NCBI RefSeq assembly: GCF_014483895.1
Contig: NZ_CP059987.1
Span: forward strand, 620,001 to 684,000
Length of the DNA stretch: 64,000 bases
Reading direction: 5' to 3'
Origin: Protaetiibacter sp. SSC-01
Lineage (GTDB): Bacteria > Actinomycetota > Actinomycetes > Actinomycetales > Microbacteriaceae
Shown here: positions 1 through 7,347 of the stretch, piece by piece
How positions within the stretch are numbered: the stretch's first letter is position 1
Layout of the letters: the number at the start of each line of letters is the position of its first letter
Position numbers and translations under genes: made by a program
Notes under the pieces: generated by a model
Databases searched by the model: none
The model's input: only the letters and a program-made list of their open reading frames with translations
Told to the model about the DNA's origin: nothing

Positions 1-251
1 CGGGCCCGAAGGCCGGCGACGGCTTCGAGCTCGAGGCCATCTCGGCGGCCTTCATCGGCGGTGCCGCAGTTCAGGGCGGCGTCGGCACGATCGGCGGCGC
101 CATCATCGGCGGCCTCATCATCGGCGTGCTCAACAACGGCATGTCGATCATGGGCATCGGCATCGAGTGGCAGCAGGCCGTGAAGGGCCTCGTGCTGCTG
201 CTCGCGGTCGCGTTCGACGTCTACAACAAGCGCCGCTCGGGCCGCGGCTGA
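1..251 (+). CDS. Sugar ABC transporter permease, C-terminal fragment
   Basis: The last 82 codons of an inner-membrane permease whose start lies left of the window (frame begins at base 3). The visible part has the glycine-rich tail of the BPD_transp_2 (XylH/RbsC/MmsB) permease family: AISAAFIGGAAVQGG, two Gly/Ile-rich membrane segments, then a short basic cytoplasmic end (YNKRRSGRG). Members pair with a two-domain sugar ATPase and a periplasmic-type binding protein. The substrate cannot be read from this piece; XylH/GguB-type aldose permeases are closest in feel. A strong hairpin follows 44 bp downstream, so this is the last gene of its operon. Confidence 0.85.
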   Translation, partial: GPKAGDGFELEAISAAFIGGAAVQGGVGTIGGAIIGGLIIGVLNNGMSIMGIGIEWQQAVKGLVLLLAVAFDVYNKRRSGRG

Positions 252-294
252 CGCGTCGCCGACGGGGCCTGTGGTGGTGTCCCGTCGGCGGCTT

Positions 295-342
295 GCGCAA
301 GGGATGCCGTCCTCCGTGCTGGGGGACGGCATCCCTTTGCGC
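295..342 (+). terminator. Rho-independent-type terminator of the permease operon
   Basis: Arms GCGCAAGGGATGCCGTCC and GGACGGCATCCCTTTGCGC pair over about 18 bp with a single bulged T, around an 11-base loop. A weak T-containing tract follows. It lies 44 bp after the permease stop and before the next promoter. Confidence 0.75.
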
Positions 343-390
343 GTTGTGCTGCAAGAAATGGACATTTTCCCGTCATTTCCCGTGTGAGCC

Positions 391-420
391 TTGTCCTCGG
401 CCTGAGGCCGCTCGTACAGT
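391..420 (+). promoter_or_regulatory. Probable sigma-70-type promoter of the secreted beta-helix gene
   Basis: TTGTCC (391-396), 18-bp spacer, TACAGT (415-420), giving a leader of about 45 nt to the ATG at 471. Immediately upstream is a repeated TTTCCCGT (TTTTCCCGTCATTTCCCGT, 365-383) that could be a regulator site. Confidence 0.45.
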
Positions 421-470
421 CGGGCCGATCGCACGCCGTCGTGCGACCCCCCGAGAGAAACGAGTCGACG

Positions 471-2501
471 ATGACCCGAGCCCGGTCCCTCCTCGCCGCG
501 ACCCTCGCGGGCGCCCTCGCGACGAGCGTGCTCCTCGGCGGCGCGGCCACCGCATCCGCCGCTCCCGCCGCCCCCGCGGCCCCGAGCGCTGCGAAGGTCA
601 CGCGCGCGGCCCTCGACCCCGCGCTCGTCGCGGGGCGCGGCGCCGAGCTCGGCTTCCACGAGCAGGAGGCCGAGAACGTGCGCCACACGGGCACGGTCAT
701 CGGGCCCGACCGCACGGCCTACACGCTCGCGGCGGAGGCGTCGGGGCGCAGCGCCGTGCAGCTCGCGCGCGGGCAGTTCGTCGAGTTCACGCTGCCGGCC
801 GCGGCGAACGCCATCACCGTGCGGTACAGCATCCCGGATGCTCCGGGCGGCGGCGGGATCACGGCTCCCCTGAGCGTCAAGGTCGGAGGCGGCCCGACCC
901 GCACGATGACGCTCACCTCGCAGTACTCGTGGCTCTACAACCAGTACCCCTTCACGAACGACCCCAGCGCCGGCCTGCTGCACCCCGACTGGTGGATCAC
1001 CGAGTGCGGCTGCGTGCCGGGCGAGGGCTACGCGGTGCAGACGCCCTTCCGGCCCATGCACTTCTACGACGAGCAGCGCATGCTGCTCGGGCTCACCTAC
1101 CCCGCGGGCACCCGGGTGCGGCTGACGATGCCGGGGAACAGCGAGGCCGCGTGGACCGTCATCGACCTGCTCGACAGCCACAAGGTGGCGGCGCCGCACG
1201 TGCGGCTCAAGGCCGCCAACGTGCTGCTCTTCGGCGCCGACCCGACGGGGCGCCGGGACTCGGCGGCCGCGATCGAGAACGCCATCGCGTCCGCGAAGAA
1301 GCTCAAGCTGCCCGTCTACATCCCGCCGGGGGTGTACCAGGTGAACCGGCACATCGTCGTCGACGGCGTCACGATCGAGGGGGCCGGCAGCTGGTACACG
1401 ACGATCCGGGGGAAGGAGGTCGCCCTCGCCGAGCAGGCGCCCGACGGCTCGTGGCACACGGGCGTCGGCTTCTACGGCAAGGACGCCGCGGCGGGCGGCA
1501 GCCGGAACGTGCACCTCTCGGGCTTCGCCATCCAGGGCGACGTGCGCGAGCGCATCGACACCGACCAGGTCAACGGCATCGGCGGCGCGCTCAGCGACTC
1601 GACGATCGACGACCTCTACATCCAGCACACGAAGGTCGGCATCTGGCTCGACGGACCCATGAGCAACGTCAAGATCACTGACACCGTGATCGTCGACCAG
1701 ATCGCCGACGGCGTGAACTTCCACCGCGGGGTCACCGACTCGAGCGTCACGAACTCGTTCATTCGCAACACGGGCGACGACGCGCTCGCAATGTGGTCCG
1801 AGTCGACCTCGAACGCCCGGAACACCTTCGCGCGCAACACCGTGCAGACCCCGAGCCTCGCGAACGGCATCGCGGTTTACGGCGGCACCGACATCACGAT
1901 CGTCGGCAACCTCGTGGCCGACCCCGTGCGCGAGGGCTCGGGCATCCACCTCGGCGCCCGCTTCGGGGCCGAGGCCTTCGCGGGGGTCATCGACATCGCC
2001 GACAACACGGTCGTGCGGGCGGGCACCTACGAGCTCAACTGGAACATCGGTCTCGGCGCGATCTGGATGATGGCGCTCGACCGCTCGATCGCGGCCGACA
2101 TCCGAGTGCGCGGCGACCACATCCTCGACAGCACCTACAACGCGCTCATGCTCGTCTCCGACTGGCCCGTGAAGGATCTGTACTCGATCAGCGGCGTCGC
2201 GTTCTCCGACCTGCGGATCGACGGCACGGGCACCTCGGTGCTGAGTGCCCGGGCGGCCGGCTCGGCGAGCTTCCAGAACGTGGACGCGCGCAACGTCGGC
2301 GCGGTCGGGGTCAACAACTGCGGCAGCTTCAACTTCCCGCCGACGGGAAGCGAGTTCTCGATCGCCGACCTCGGCGGCAACGACGGCGGCGGCACCACGG
2401 GTCCCTGGCTCGCGGCCTGGGAGCTGCCGAACACGATCACGTGCGACGACCGCCCGCCCGTCGTCGCGCCGCCTGCCCCGTCGCCGTGGGTGCAGCCGTG
2501 A
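471..2501 (+). CDS. Secreted right-handed beta-helix glycoside hydrolase/lyase-like protein
   Basis: A 676-residue exported protein. The ATG at 471 is chosen because it opens a clear Sec signal peptide (basic MTRARS, Ala/Leu-rich core, ATASA-AP cleavage region near residue 30); an upstream in-frame ATG at 384 would bury it. Residues about 50-200 form a beta-sandwich-like module containing EAENVRHTG and YSIPD. From about residue 250 the FGADPTGRRDS motif marks the start of a Pectate_lyase_3/GH28-related beta-helix, with repeated N-x-I/V rungs to the C-terminus. This layout resembles GH55/GH87 (alpha- or beta-1,3-glucanase, mycodextranase) annotations and rhamnogalacturonan-type enzymes. Next to rhamnosidase and rhamnose genes, a role in extracellular plant or fungal polysaccharide attack is inferred. 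Substrate is unknown. Confidence 0.75.
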   Translation: MTRARSLLAATLAGALATSVLLGGAATASAAPAAPAAPSAAKVTRAALDPALVAGRGAELGFHEQEAENVRHTGTVIGPDRTAYTLAAEASGRSAVQLARGQFVEFTLPAAANAITVRYSIPDAPGGGGITAPLSVKVGGGPTRTMTLTSQYSWLYNQYPFTNDPSAGLLHPDWWITECGCVPGEGYAVQTPFRPMHFYDEQRMLLGLTYPAGTRVRLTMPGNSEAAWTVIDLLDSHKVAAPHVRLKAANVLLFGADPTGRRDSAAAIENAIASAKKLKLPVYIPPGVYQVNRHIVVDGVTIEGAGSWYTTIRGKEVALAEQAPDGSWHTGVGFYGKDAAAGGSRNVHLSGFAIQGDVRERIDTDQVNGIGGALSDSTIDDLYIQHTKVGIWLDGPMSNVKITDTVIVDQIADGVNFHRGVTDSSVTNSFIRNTGDDALAMWSESTSNARNTFARNTVQTPSLANGIAVYGGTDITIVGNLVADPVREGSGIHLGARFGAEAFAGVIDIADNTVVRAGTYELNWNIGLGAIWMMALDRSIAADIRVRGDHILDSTYNALMLVSDWPVKDLYSISGVAFSDLRIDGTGTSVLSARAAGSASFQNVDARNVGAVGVNNCGSFNFPPTGSEFSIADLGGNDGGGTTGPWLAAWELPNTITCDDRPPVVAPPAPSPWVQP

Positions 2502-2516
2502 TCTAGGGTGGCCCTC

Positions 2517-3491
2517 GTGGGCAAGCGGGTGACGGCGGCGGATGTGGCCCGCTCGCTCGGGCTGTCGCGCGCGACGGTCGGGTTCGTGCTCAACGACACC
2601 CCCGGCCAGACGATCTCGGAGGCGACGCGCGAGCGCGTGCTCGCGGAGGCGAAGCGGCTCGGCTACCGCCCCCACACGGCGGCCCGGGCGCTCGCGAGCG
2701 GACGCAGCCACATCGTGCTCGCGCTCCTGCCCGACTGGCCCATGGAGTACAGCATGCGCACGCACCTCGACGAGGCGGCGCTCGTGCTCGACCGGGCGGG
2801 CTACTCGCTCGTGACGATGACACCGCATCCGGGCGGCCAGGCCGTGCCGCTGTGGGAGAGCCTCGCGCCCGACGTCGTGTTCGCGCTCGCGCCCATCCCC
2901 GACGAGCAGTACGACGCCATCCGCGCGACGGGGGCGGCCACGATCATCCCGGGCCGCGACGAGGCCGTCGTCGCCGACGAGCTGCACTTCGCCGACGGTC
3001 CGCGCCTGCAGGTCGCCCACCTGCTCGAGCGCGGTCGCCGTCGCATCGCCTTCGCGGGCACGACGGATGCGCGCCTCGCCTCGCTCGTGGCCGAACGCCG
3101 TGCGCTCGCCGACGCGACGCACCGTGAGCTCGCGGGCGAGCCGCTCGCCGCATCCGCCGACCTCGACGAGACGGATGCCGCCGCGCGCGTCGCCGAGTGG
3201 GTCGCGGCGGGAGTCGACGGGGTCGTCGCGTACAACGACGACGTGGCGGCGCTCGTGCTCGGTGCGGCGCTGCGACAGGGGATCGCCGTGCCCGAGGAGC
3301 TCGCGATCGTGGGCCACGACGACTCGCCGATCGCGCGCCTGCTCGTGCCGGCGCTGTCGAGCGTGCGCGTCGACACGGCCGGGCTCGGGCGGTTCCTCGC
3401 CGACCTCGCCCTCAGCCGGGTGTCGGGCGCGGAGCCTCCCGGCGTGGGCCCCGAGGCGACGAGCGAGGTCGTGCGGCGTGAGACGAGCTGA
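2517..3491 (+). CDS. LacI-family transcriptional repressor
   Basis: 324 residues: N-terminal helix-turn-helix (TAADVARSLGLSRATVGFVLN), hinge helix (RPHTAARALASG), then a periplasmic-binding-protein-like effector domain ending in VGHDDSPIAR. I prefer the GTG at 2517 over the in-frame GTG at 2508 because TAGGGT (2504-2509) lies 7 nt before it, as in other leaderless genes here, and the protein then starts MGKRVTAADV like its relatives. It sits between the beta-helix enzyme and the MFS-GH3-GH78 operon, whose promoter holds a perfect 14-bp palindrome (3543-3556). Repression of that operon, relieved by a sugar or glycoside, is inferred. Confidence 0.88.
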   Translation: MGKRVTAADVARSLGLSRATVGFVLNDTPGQTISEATRERVLAEAKRLGYRPHTAARALASGRSHIVLALLPDWPMEYSMRTHLDEAALVLDRAGYSLVTMTPHPGGQAVPLWESLAPDVVFALAPIPDEQYDAIRATGAATIIPGRDEAVVADELHFADGPRLQVAHLLERGRRRIAFAGTTDARLASLVAERRALADATHRELAGEPLAASADLDETDAAARVAEWVAAGVDGVVAYNDDVAALVLGAALRQGIAVPEELAIVGHDDSPIARLLVPALSSVRVDTAGLGRFLADLALSRVSGAEPPGVGPEATSEVVRRETS

Positions 3492-3510
3492 GAGTCGCCG
3501 CGCGGCTGCC

Positions 3511-3556
3511 TTGCGCGGGGGCGGATGCTCGCTTACGCTGTGCTAGCGCGCGCTAG
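3511..3556 (+). promoter_or_regulatory. Promoter and LacI-type operator of the glycoside-use operon
   Basis: TTGCGC (3511-3516), exactly 17 bp, TACGCT (3534-3539). The perfect palindrome CTAGCGCGCGCTAG follows at 3543-3556, covering the expected start of transcription. CTAG-ended, CG-centred palindromes fit LacI-family operators, and the LacI gene is directly upstream. Confidence 0.6.
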
Positions 3557-3592
3557 TTCTGGTGCGCGGGACAACCCGACAACGGAGTCGAC

Positions 3593-4909
3593 ATGACCAT
3601 CGAGAGCCCGGTGCCCGCCGCGCCCACCCCCGCATCCGCCGCAACCGCATCCGCCGCCACCGCATCCGACGGGAGTAGGGCGCCCGAGCCGCAGAAGAAG
3701 GTCGGCGGGCTCTTCCTGACCCTCTACGGCCTGCTCAACTTCGGGCTGTACCTCACGGTCATGATGCCCGCGCTCTTCAGCCTCCCATACAAGATCGGCG
3801 TCATCGCGCCCGACGACAAGGTCGCCGTGCTCGCGATCGTCACGACGGTCGGCGCGATCGTCGGCGTCATCGCGGGGCCCGTCGCGGGGGTGCTGAGCGA
3901 TCGCACGCGCACGCGCATCGGCCGCCGTCGCCCGTGGCTCATCGGCGGGCTCGCGACGCTCGCACTCGGCTCGTCGATCGTCGCCCTCGCCGACTCGGTG
4001 CCCGTGCTGCTGCTCGGCTGGGGTGTCGTGTCGCTCGCGGGCGCCGCCAACGCCGCGGCCATCGCGCCCGTCGTCGCGGAGCGCGTGCCCGAGGCGCAGC
4101 GCGGCACCGTCGGCGCGATCGTCGGCGTCGCGACCCAGCTCGGCGGCGTGCTCGGCTACTCGATCGGCGGCCTGCTCACACAGGACCTGCTGCTGCTCTT
4201 CCTCGTGCCCGTCGCCGCCTTCGCCGTGCTCGGCGTCGTCTTCATGCTCGCCGTCCGCGAGCCCATCATCGAGCTGCCGCGCACGACCGTCGCCGAGACG
4301 TTCCGCAGTCTCGTCTTCAACCCGCGCCGCTACCCCGACTTCTCGTTCCTCTGGATCGGCAAGCTGCTCATGCAGGTCGCGCTCGCGTTCCTCTCGACCT
4401 ACCAGCTCTACTTCGTCATCGACCGGCTCGGCTTCACGGCCGAGGAGGCGGGCGGTCAGCTCGCGCTCGTCGGAGGCATCGGCATCCTCGTGACCATGAC
4501 GTTCGCGGTCGTGTCGGGCATGCTCTCCGACAAGCTCAAGCGCCGCAAGGTGTTCATCTACACCGCCGCCGTGCTCTCGGCGGTCGGCCTCGGCCTCATG
4601 GCCTTCACCGACGGGTTCGGGATGTTCTTCGCGGCCGTGCTCTTCATCCTCGGCGCCGCGGGCATGTTCGGCTCGGTCGACGTCGCGATGGCGAGCGACC
4701 TCGTGCCGCAGCGCGACCAGGCGGGACGCTGGATGTCGATCTACAACCTCGCGGCGACCCTCTCGACCGCGCTCGCCCCGCTCGCGGGTGCCGCACTTCT
4801 CATGGCCGGCTCGGCCGACTCGACGAACTACACGGCGCTCTTCATCGGCGGCGCCGTGCTCGCCCTCGGCGTCGCCCTCTCGACCCGCTTCGTGAAGGGG
4901 GTGCGATGA
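3593..4909 (+). CDS. GPH/MFS-type sugar or glycoside transporter
   Basis: 438 residues with a 30-residue Ala/Thr/Pro-rich N-terminal tail and about 12 membrane segments. The loop after TM2 reads SDRTRTRIGRRRPW, the signature of the glycoside-pentoside-hexuronide:cation symporter group (MFS_2). GGAG lies about 10 bp before the ATG. The stop overlaps the next start (ATGA), so it is translationally coupled to the GH3 and GH78 genes. Uptake of an intact glycoside (for example a rhamnosyl-glucoside) for hydrolysis inside the cell is inferred, because neither downstream glycosidase has a signal peptide. Confidence 0.85.
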   Translation: MTIESPVPAAPTPASAATASAATASDGSRAPEPQKKVGGLFLTLYGLLNFGLYLTVMMPALFSLPYKIGVIAPDDKVAVLAIVTTVGAIVGVIAGPVAGVLSDRTRTRIGRRRPWLIGGLATLALGSSIVALADSVPVLLLGWGVVSLAGAANAAAIAPVVAERVPEAQRGTVGAIVGVATQLGGVLGYSIGGLLTQDLLLLFLVPVAAFAVLGVVFMLAVREPIIELPRTTVAETFRSLVFNPRRYPDFSFLWIGKLLMQVALAFLSTYQLYFVIDRLGFTAEEAGGQLALVGGIGILVTMTFAVVSGMLSDKLKRRKVFIYTAAVLSAVGLGLMAFTDGFGMFFAAVLFILGAAGMFGSVDVAMASDLVPQRDQAGRWMSIYNLAATLSTALAPLAGAALLMAGSADSTNYTALFIGGAVLALGVALSTRFVKGVR

Positions 4910-7347
4910 CCGCGGTCGCCGCGTCGACGATGGAGGAGCAGCTCGCAGCGCTCACGCTCGACGAGAAGCTCCTGCTGCTCGAGGGCCTCGAGTCGTGGCG
5001 CACGCATCCCGTGCCGCGCCTCGGCATCCGCTCCCTCTATCTGACGGATGGGCCGCACGGCGTGCGCAAGGTGCGGTCGGCGGCCGGCGGTTTCGGCATC
5101 GTCGACAACGAGCACTCGACGGCGTTCCCGACCTCGGCGACCCTCGCGAGCACGTGGAACCCGCAGCTCGCCGAGCGGATGGGCGCCGCGATCGGGGCGG
5201 AGAGCCGCGCGCTGGGCGTCGACGTGCTGCTCGCGCCCGGCGTCAACATCAAGCGCAGCCCGCTGTGCGGCCGCAACTTCGAGTACTTCTCCGAAGACCC
5301 GCTCGTCTCGGGCGTGTTCGGCAGCGCCGTCGTGCGCGGCGTGCAGTCGCAGGGCGTCGGCACCTCGGTCAAGCACTTCGCCGCCAACTCGAACGAGGAC
5401 TACCGCTTCGTGGGCGACAGCGTCGTCGACGAGCGGGCCCTGCGCGAGATCTACCTGCGCGCCTTCGAGCGCGTCGTGAAGGAGACGCGACCCGAGACGG
5501 TCATGTGCGCCTACAACCAGGTGAACGGCACCTTCGCCTCCGAGAACCGCGAGCTGCTCACCGGCATCCTGCGCGAGGAGTGGGGCTTCGACGGCGTCGT
5601 CATGACCGACTGGGGCGCGACCCACGACCGCGTCGCGGGCGTGGCGGCCGGATGCGACCTCGACATGCCGGGATCCGTGCCGCACAACCGCGCGATGCTG
5701 CGTGAGGCCGTGCGCTCGGGTGCGCTGCCGCTCGACGTGCTCGACACCTCGGTGACGCGGATGCTCGAGCTCGTCGCGCGGCACCCCGAGCGCGAGGCGC
5801 TGACGTACGACGCCGAGGTGCACGCCAAGCTCGCACGCGACATCGCCGTCGAGGGGGCCGTGCTGCTCGCGAACGACGGCACGCTGCCGCTCGGGGCGGC
5901 ATCCGGCTCCCTTCTCGTCGTGGGCGAGTTCTTCGAGCGGATGCGGTTCCAGGGCGCCGGCTCGTCGCTCATCAACCCGCCGAGCATCGTGAGCCCGCGC
6001 GACGCGTTCGACGCGCGCGGCGTCGAGTACCGCTACGAGCCGGGGTTCCGCTCGATGCGCGAGGAGCGGGATGCGGCCCTCGAGTCGGCGGCGCTCGACG
6101 CGGCGCGCTCTGCCGACACCGTGCTGTTCTTCGCCGGTCTGAGCGATCTCGAGGAGAGCGAGGGCTTCGACCGCACGCATCTCGGGCTCCACGACAGCCA
6201 GACCGCGCTGCTCGAGGCGCTGCTCGACCAGGGTGCGCGCGTCGTGCTCGTGCTGTTCGCGGGCGCACCCGTCGAGCTGCCGTCGACCGACCGGCTCGCG
6301 GCCGTGCTGCAGATGTACCTGCCCGGCATGCGCGGCGGGGATGCCGTGGCCGCGCTGCTGCTCGGCGAGGCGAACCCGAGCGGACGCCTCGCGGAGAGCT
6401 GGCCGCTGCGCGTGGAGGACACGAGCGCGTACGCCGACTACGACCGCGGCGAGATCGCGCGCTACGCGGAGTCGATCTACGTGGGCTACCGGTTCTACGA
6501 CGCCGCGGGCACGCGGCTCGCATTCCCCTTCGGGCATGGGCTCTCGTACACCGCGTTCGAGTACCGGGATGCCGCGCTCGACGTCGACGGCGATCGGGTC
6601 GTCGTGCGCGTGACCGTCGCCAACACGGGTGCGCGCGACGGCGCCGAGGTCGTGCAGCTCTACGTGCGGAACGCCCCGAGCGCCGTGTTCAAGGCCGAGA
6701 AGGAGCTGCGCGCCTTCGCGAAGGTGCGCGTTCCCGCGGGCGGCGAGGCCGTCGCGCGCCTCGAGTTCGCGCTCGGCGACCTCGCCTACTGGGACGTCGA
6801 GCGTCACGACTGGGTGCTCGAGGACGGCGACTACGAGGTGCTCGTCGCGGCGTCGGCGGCCGACGTCCGGGTGCGGATGCCGCTCGCCGTGACGGGGCAC
6901 GAGCGGTCGCGCTCGCCGTACCCGCCGGAGGTCGACCGTGACTACGCGACGCCGCCCGCCGGCATCCCGGACTCCTTCCCTGCCCTGCTCGGACGGCCCG
7001 TGCCGGAGGATCCGCGGCACGGACGGCTCCACCTGGAGCTGCGGCTGGGCGACGCGCGCGGCACCTTCCTCGGGCGGATCGTCTCGCGTGCGATCATCGG
7101 CGCGGTTGAGAAGCCGTATCGCGAAGCGCTCGCGCTTCCCGACTCGCTCGAGCGCGACATCCGCGTCAAGAACGCCTACTTCCTGTGGCGCATGATGCCG
7201 ACCGCGTCGATGCGCTCGCTCGCGATGTCGTCGGGCGGCGCGTTCTCGTACAGCACGGCCGAGGGCTTCGCCCTGCTCGCGGCGGGGCACCCCATCCGGG
7301 CGATCCGGGCCTTCCGCCGGTACCGGCGGAAGGGAGAGGGCGCCTGA
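4906..7347 (+). CDS. Glycoside hydrolase family 3 (beta-glucosidase-like)
   Basis: 813 residues, no signal peptide, so cytoplasmic. N-terminal GH3 barrel: LTDGPHGVR near residue 45, KHFAANSNED near 157, and the nucleophile aspartate in VMTDWGA at about residue 235. The second alpha/beta sandwich follows from about 320 and a fibronectin-III-like domain begins near residue 540 (FPFGHGLSY). A further C-terminal stretch of about 130 residues ends very basic (RRYRRKGEGA). The ATG overlaps the carrier's stop by 4 bp, and its own TGA overlaps the GH78 ATG (TGATG). Expected to release terminal beta-linked glucose or a related sugar; GH3 also contains xylosidases and arabinosidases, so exact specificity is open. 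Confidence 0.9.
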   Translation: MTAVAASTMEEQLAALTLDEKLLLLEGLESWRTHPVPRLGIRSLYLTDGPHGVRKVRSAAGGFGIVDNEHSTAFPTSATLASTWNPQLAERMGAAIGAESRALGVDVLLAPGVNIKRSPLCGRNFEYFSEDPLVSGVFGSAVVRGVQSQGVGTSVKHFAANSNEDYRFVGDSVVDERALREIYLRAFERVVKETRPETVMCAYNQVNGTFASENRELLTGILREEWGFDGVVMTDWGATHDRVAGVAAGCDLDMPGSVPHNRAMLREAVRSGALPLDVLDTSVTRMLELVARHPEREALTYDAEVHAKLARDIAVEGAVLLANDGTLPLGAASGSLLVVGEFFERMRFQGAGSSLINPPSIVSPRDAFDARGVEYRYEPGFRSMREERDAALESAALDAARSADTVLFFAGLSDLEESEGFDRTHLGLHDSQTALLEALLDQGARVVLVLFAGAPVELPSTDRLAAVLQMYLPGMRGGDAVAALLLGEANPSGRLAESWPLRVEDTSAYADYDRGEIARYAESIYVGYRFYDAAGTRLAFPFGHGLSYTAFEYRDAALDVDGDRVVVRVTVANTGARDGAEVVQLYVRNAPSAVFKAEKELRAFAKVRVPAGGEAVARLEFALGDLAYWDVERHDWVLEDGDYEVLVAASAADVRVRMPLAVTGHERSRSPYPPEVDRDYATPPAGIPDSFPALLGRPVPEDPRHGRLHLELRLGDARGTFLGRIVSRAIIGAVEKPYREALALPDSLERDIRVKNAYFLWRMMPTASMRSLAMSSGGAFSYSTAEGFALLAAGHPIRAIRAFRRYRRKGEGA